From Clostridiales bacterium Firm_04 (GTDB lineage Bacteria > Bacillota > Clostridia > Oscillospirales > Ruminococcaceae): DNA of 64,000 nt. The stretch spans positions 248,001-312,000 of the forward strand of contig LVAJ01000012.1 in NCBI GenBank assembly GCA_001603005.1. Direction: 5' to 3'. The position numbers and the translations under genes are program-made. Of the stretch, positions 62,441 to 64,000 are shown one piece after another (position 1 is the stretch's first letter; each line of letters starts with the position of its first letter). The notes below the pieces were generated by a model. It was given only the letters and a program-made list of their open reading frames with translations. It was not told the DNA's origin and ran no database searches.

Positions 62441-62884
62441 ATGTCGGATCATTCCAAAAACTGGGTCGTTGTGGATGCCACGGTTCTGCCGGAAGTCATC
62501 CTCAAAACACTGACCGTCAAGCGCATGCTCGCGAACCGTGAGGAGAAAAGCTCCTCTGCGGCATGCCGCGCCGTCGGGATCTCCCGCAGCGCGTTTTATA
62601 AGTACCGCGATTCCGTGTTCGTCTATGAGGAACAGATGCGGGAACATATTTTTACGGTGTATCTGCTGCTGCACGACGAAGCCGGTGTGCTCTCCGGCGT
62701 CCTGCATGTGCTGACAGATGCCAATGCCAATGTGCTGACGCTGAACCAGAGCATTCCTGTGGACGGCGCTGCAACCGTGACGGTCACCTTCCGGCTTCAG
62801 GATTCCGCGCAGGTTTCTGCACTGGTCAGTACCCTCGCGGAGCGGAAGGGCGTTGTGGAAGTGCGGCTGCTCTCCGGTTCCTAA
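62441..62884 (+). CDS. pheB: ACT domain protein of the PheB (UPF0735) family
   Basis: 147 residues. N-terminal half has a helix-turn-helix-like stretch (AACRAVGISRSAFYKYRDSVF, about 45-65), the C-terminal half (about 70-145) an ACT domain (IFTVYLLLHDEAGVLSGVLHVLTDANANVLTLNQS). ACT domains bind amino acids; PheB homologues sit beside hom or pheA in many Firmicutes and are thought to regulate them. GAAGGAGG lies 12 bases before ATG 62441, a slightly long spacing. First gene before hom, 68 bases apart. Confidence 0.9.
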   Translation: MSDHSKNWVVVDATVLPEVILKTLTVKRMLANREEKSSSAACRAVGISRSAFYKYRDSVFVYEEQMREHIFTVYLLLHDEAGVLSGVLHVLTDANANVLTLNQSIPVDGAATVTVTFRLQDSAQVSALVSTLAERKGVVEVRLLSGS

Positions 62885-62952
62885 CCGATCGCACATCTGA
62901 ACAGAATATATAGAAATGAGGTCAGAAGCTCCGGATACGGAGCGAAAAAAGT

Positions 62953-64000
62953 ATGAAAAAATTTGCTGTCTTAGGCTATGGAACGGTCGGCTCCGGTGTG
63001 GTGGAGCTGTTCCACAAAAACCGCAAAAAAATCGAATCCAAGGCGGGCGAACCCTTTGCGCTCGGATATATCCTTGATCTGCGCGATTTTCCGGATTCGC
63101 CATATGCCGATAAATTCACAAAATCCATGGACACGATCCTCGCGGATCCGGATATTACAGTCGTCGCAGAATGCATGGGCGGTGTTGAGCCGGCATTCAG
63201 CTATCTGATGCAGTGCCTGTCGCGCGGCATCAGCGTTGCAACGTCCAACAAAGAGCTGATCGCACAGAAGGGTGCCGAACTGCTTGCAGCCGCAAAGGCG
63301 CATTCCTGCAACTGCTTCTTTGAAGCGAGCGTCGGCGGCGCAATCCCGATCATCCGCCCGCTGCACCGCTGCCTCGCTGCAAACGAGATCAGCGAGATCT
63401 ACGGCATTCTCAACGGCACGACAAACTATATCCTCAACAAGATGCTGACGGACGGTATGACCTTTGCCGATGCACTTGCAAAAGCGCAGAAGCACGGCTA
63501 TGCAGAACGCGAGCCGAGCGCAGATGTGGACGGCTTCGATGCCTGCCGCAAGATCTGCATTCTGTCCTCGCTGGCATTCGGCAAGCATGTCTATCCGGAC
63601 AGCGTTTACACCAAGGGCATCCGCGAGATCACGCTGGAAGATGCTGCTGCGGCTGACGCGCTGGACGGTGCTGTCAAGCTGATCGCATTCGTCAGGAAGC
63701 TCGATGACGGCAGAATCCTGCCGGCGGTCATGCCGATGTATGTGCCGCATGCAAATATGATCTCGCGCGTGGACGGCGTGTTCAACTGCATCGAGGTCTG
63801 CGGCGACGCGATCGACCGCGCATACTTCTGCGGACGCGGAGCCGGAAAAATGCCGACCGCCAGCGCAGTCATGGGCGACGTCATCGAAGCGATCAAGCAT
63901 CATCAGACCGTATTCTCGCAGGATTGGGTGGACGCCGGCACGCAGGATTTCATCGCCGGAATCGACGAACTGACCTGCGGCATGTTCATTCGATTTGCGA
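62953..64000 (+). CDS. hom: Homoserine dehydrogenase (3' end beyond window)
   Basis: NAD(P)H-dependent reduction of aspartate semialdehyde to homoserine, branch point to threonine and methionine. The frame from ATG 62953 stays open for 349 codons to the window edge. Seen: cofactor loop FAVLGYGTVGSGVVEL, VVAECMGG, ATSNKELIA, FFEASVGGAIPII, the active-site GILNGTTNYILNKM and the catalytic Lys/Glu/Asp region AEREPSADVDGFDACRKICIL. A full-length enzyme of about 400-430 with a C-terminal ACT domain is expected; the cut comes just where such a domain would follow. Confidence 0.96.
   Translation, partial: MKKFAVLGYGTVGSGVVELFHKNRKKIESKAGEPFALGYILDLRDFPDSPYADKFTKSMDTILADPDITVVAECMGGVEPAFSYLMQCLSRGISVATSNKELIAQKGAELLAAAKAHSCNCFFEASVGGAIPIIRPLHRCLAANEISEIYGILNGTTNYILNKMLTDGMTFADALAKAQKHGYAEREPSADVDGFDACRKICILSSLAFGKHVYPDSVYTKGIREITLEDAAAADALDGAVKLIAFVRKLDDGRILPAVMPMYVPHANMISRVDGVFNCIEVCGDAIDRAYFCGRGAGKMPTASAVMGDVIEAIKHHQTVFSQDWVDAGTQDFIAGIDELTCGMFIRFA

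Overview
The window reads as a chromosomal segment of a fibre-degrading Gram-positive anaerobe, most likely a Ruminococcus-type member of the Oscillospiraceae. Evidence: strong AGGAGG ribosome sites and sigma-A promoters with 17-bp spacers, a leucine T-box leader, a class III (oxygen-sensitive) ribonucleotide reductase operon, Clostridia-type housekeeping genes (yloU-fakA, trmK-nif3), and several secreted proteins carrying type I dockerins, the modules that plug enzymes into a cellulosome. Species is not determined; no rRNA or phage genes are present.

Layout. 1-6 kb: a truncated secreted GH9 endoglucanase, secA and a murD-type ligase, all leftward. 6-9 kb: trmK-nif3, transcribed from a promoter that physically overlaps the murD promoter, then an AraC/GyrI-like regulator and a Gly-Phe-Asp tRNA operon. 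9-16 kb: recG, then divergently a yybP-ykoY (Mn2+-type) riboswitch in front of a sodium-pump beta subunit gene, a 56-residue gamma-like subunit and a membrane protein, followed by a membrane metallophosphoesterase. 16-23 kb: rlmA, a highly structured leader around a 45-residue ORF, the serC-DUF3592-serA operon, queH, and yloU-fakA. 23.5-31.3 kb: one 2584-residue protein without signal peptide, made of five leucine-rich-repeat blocks joined by 36 tandem ten-residue units and ten tandem 29-residue units. 31.5-40.3 kb: a dockerin protein of the Cthe_2159 type, a heterodimeric ABC exporter, and two dockerin SGNH esterases. 40.6-46.1 kb: an ECF sigma operon with a large membrane sensor, a tiny paralogous membrane protein and an ABC transporter. 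46.3-48.4 kb: a Pro/Ala-rich scaffold-like protein with eight copies of a D-x-L-x-Q-F motif. 48.5-52.2 kb: a GNAT acetyltransferase, an aminotransferase, a third dockerin SGNH esterase and a lipoprotein. 52.3-57.2 kb: leuA-leuC-leuD-leuB under a T-box. 57.3-61.5 kb: nrdG-nrdD-trxB under paired NrdR boxes, with a glutaredoxin-like domain fused to NrdD. 61.6-64 kb: ogt, then a pheB-like ACT gene and hom, which runs off the window.

How the parts work together. The GH9 enzyme and four dockerin proteins form a plant cell-wall attack set; SecA is the export motor for all of them. The leu, ser and hom operons supply amino acids. The nrd operon looks like a self-contained reducing chain (TrxB to fused redoxin to NrdD). 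The least explained parts are the giant LRR/decapeptide protein, the D-x-L-x-Q-F scaffold, the structured leader at 16.8 kb, the 36-bp palindrome over the promoter at 38.3 kb, and a manganese-type riboswitch controlling a sodium-pump subunit.
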